The notes under the pieces: model-generated
What the model was told of the DNA's origin: nothing
Databases searched by the model: none
What the model saw: only the letters and a program-made list of their open reading frames with translations
Position numbers and translations under genes: made by a program
NCBI RefSeq assembly: GCF_900104775.1
Contig: NZ_FNSA01000003.1
Location: forward strand, 4,340,001 to 4,404,000
Length of the DNA: 64,000 bases
Direction: 5' to 3'
Origin: Tsukamurella tyrosinosolvens
GTDB taxonomy: Bacteria > Actinomycetota > Actinomycetes > Mycobacteriales > Mycobacteriaceae
Shown here: one piece after another, positions 63,992-64,000 of the stretch
Position numbering within the stretch: position 1 is the first letter of the stretch
How the letters are laid out: each line of letters starts with the position of its first letter

Positions 63992-64000
63992 CTCGGGCCT

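Overview
This is 64 kb of very high-GC chromosome from an actinobacterium of the order Mycobacteriales, most likely Tsukamurella or a close relative. There is no rRNA in the window, so the genus is an inference. The order-level call rests on gene order: phoP-phoR-HIT, purD, purB, purC-oligopeptidase B, purS-purQ-M18 aminopeptidase and purL lie in the arrangement known from the Mycobacterium tuberculosis Rv0757-Rv0803 region. A short ORF precedes otsA, as in mycobacteria, and several start codons sit 6-7 bases after a TANNNT-type -10, which suggests leaderless mRNAs.

Layout. 1-6 kb: partial MBL hydrolase, methyltransferase, diguanylate cyclase, and purL coupled to an amino-acid permease. 6-13 kb: cysD, a 20-codon minigene and cysNC (PAPS synthesis), then an IclR regulator divergent from a DUF1214/SDR/sulfotransferase operon. 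The two promoter regions share an operator-like motif, so PAPS supply and PAPS use may be co-regulated. 13-17 kb: SecD-head-like lipoprotein and a dctA transporter with a CitA/CitB-type two-component system. 17-24 kb: fatty acyl reductase, a proline-racemase-fold protein and an MDR reductase, preceded by a compact operon that looks like a peptide natural-product system. That operon holds a 64-residue precursor-like peptide, a GC-rich hairpin, an HTTM-alpha/beta hydrolase fusion and an SdpA/DUF5819-like protein. 24-31 kb: dinB, cycA and an idonate/gluconate-type catabolic operon. 31-47 kb: the purine block (purS, purQ, purC, purB, purD) with peptidases, a MatC-type transporter, glutathione peroxidase, MarR/EmrB-type efflux and, between purC and purB, a DUF559 nuclease-like gene bounded by two 60-bp repeats. 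46-49 kb: HIT, phoR and phoP with a PhoP-box-like repeat. 49-61 kb: mixed metabolic genes, tRNA-Thr(TGT), aldehyde dehydrogenase/PucR, amine oxidase and a ThrE exporter. 61-64 kb: small ORF, otsA and otsB (trehalose synthesis).

The two best candidates for something undescribed are the precursor-HTTM/hydrolase-SdpA-like operon (about 21.5-24.15 kb, perhaps extending to 19.3 kb) and the repeat-bounded nuclease unit at 42057-43116. All functions are read from sequence by eye; no database search was possible.
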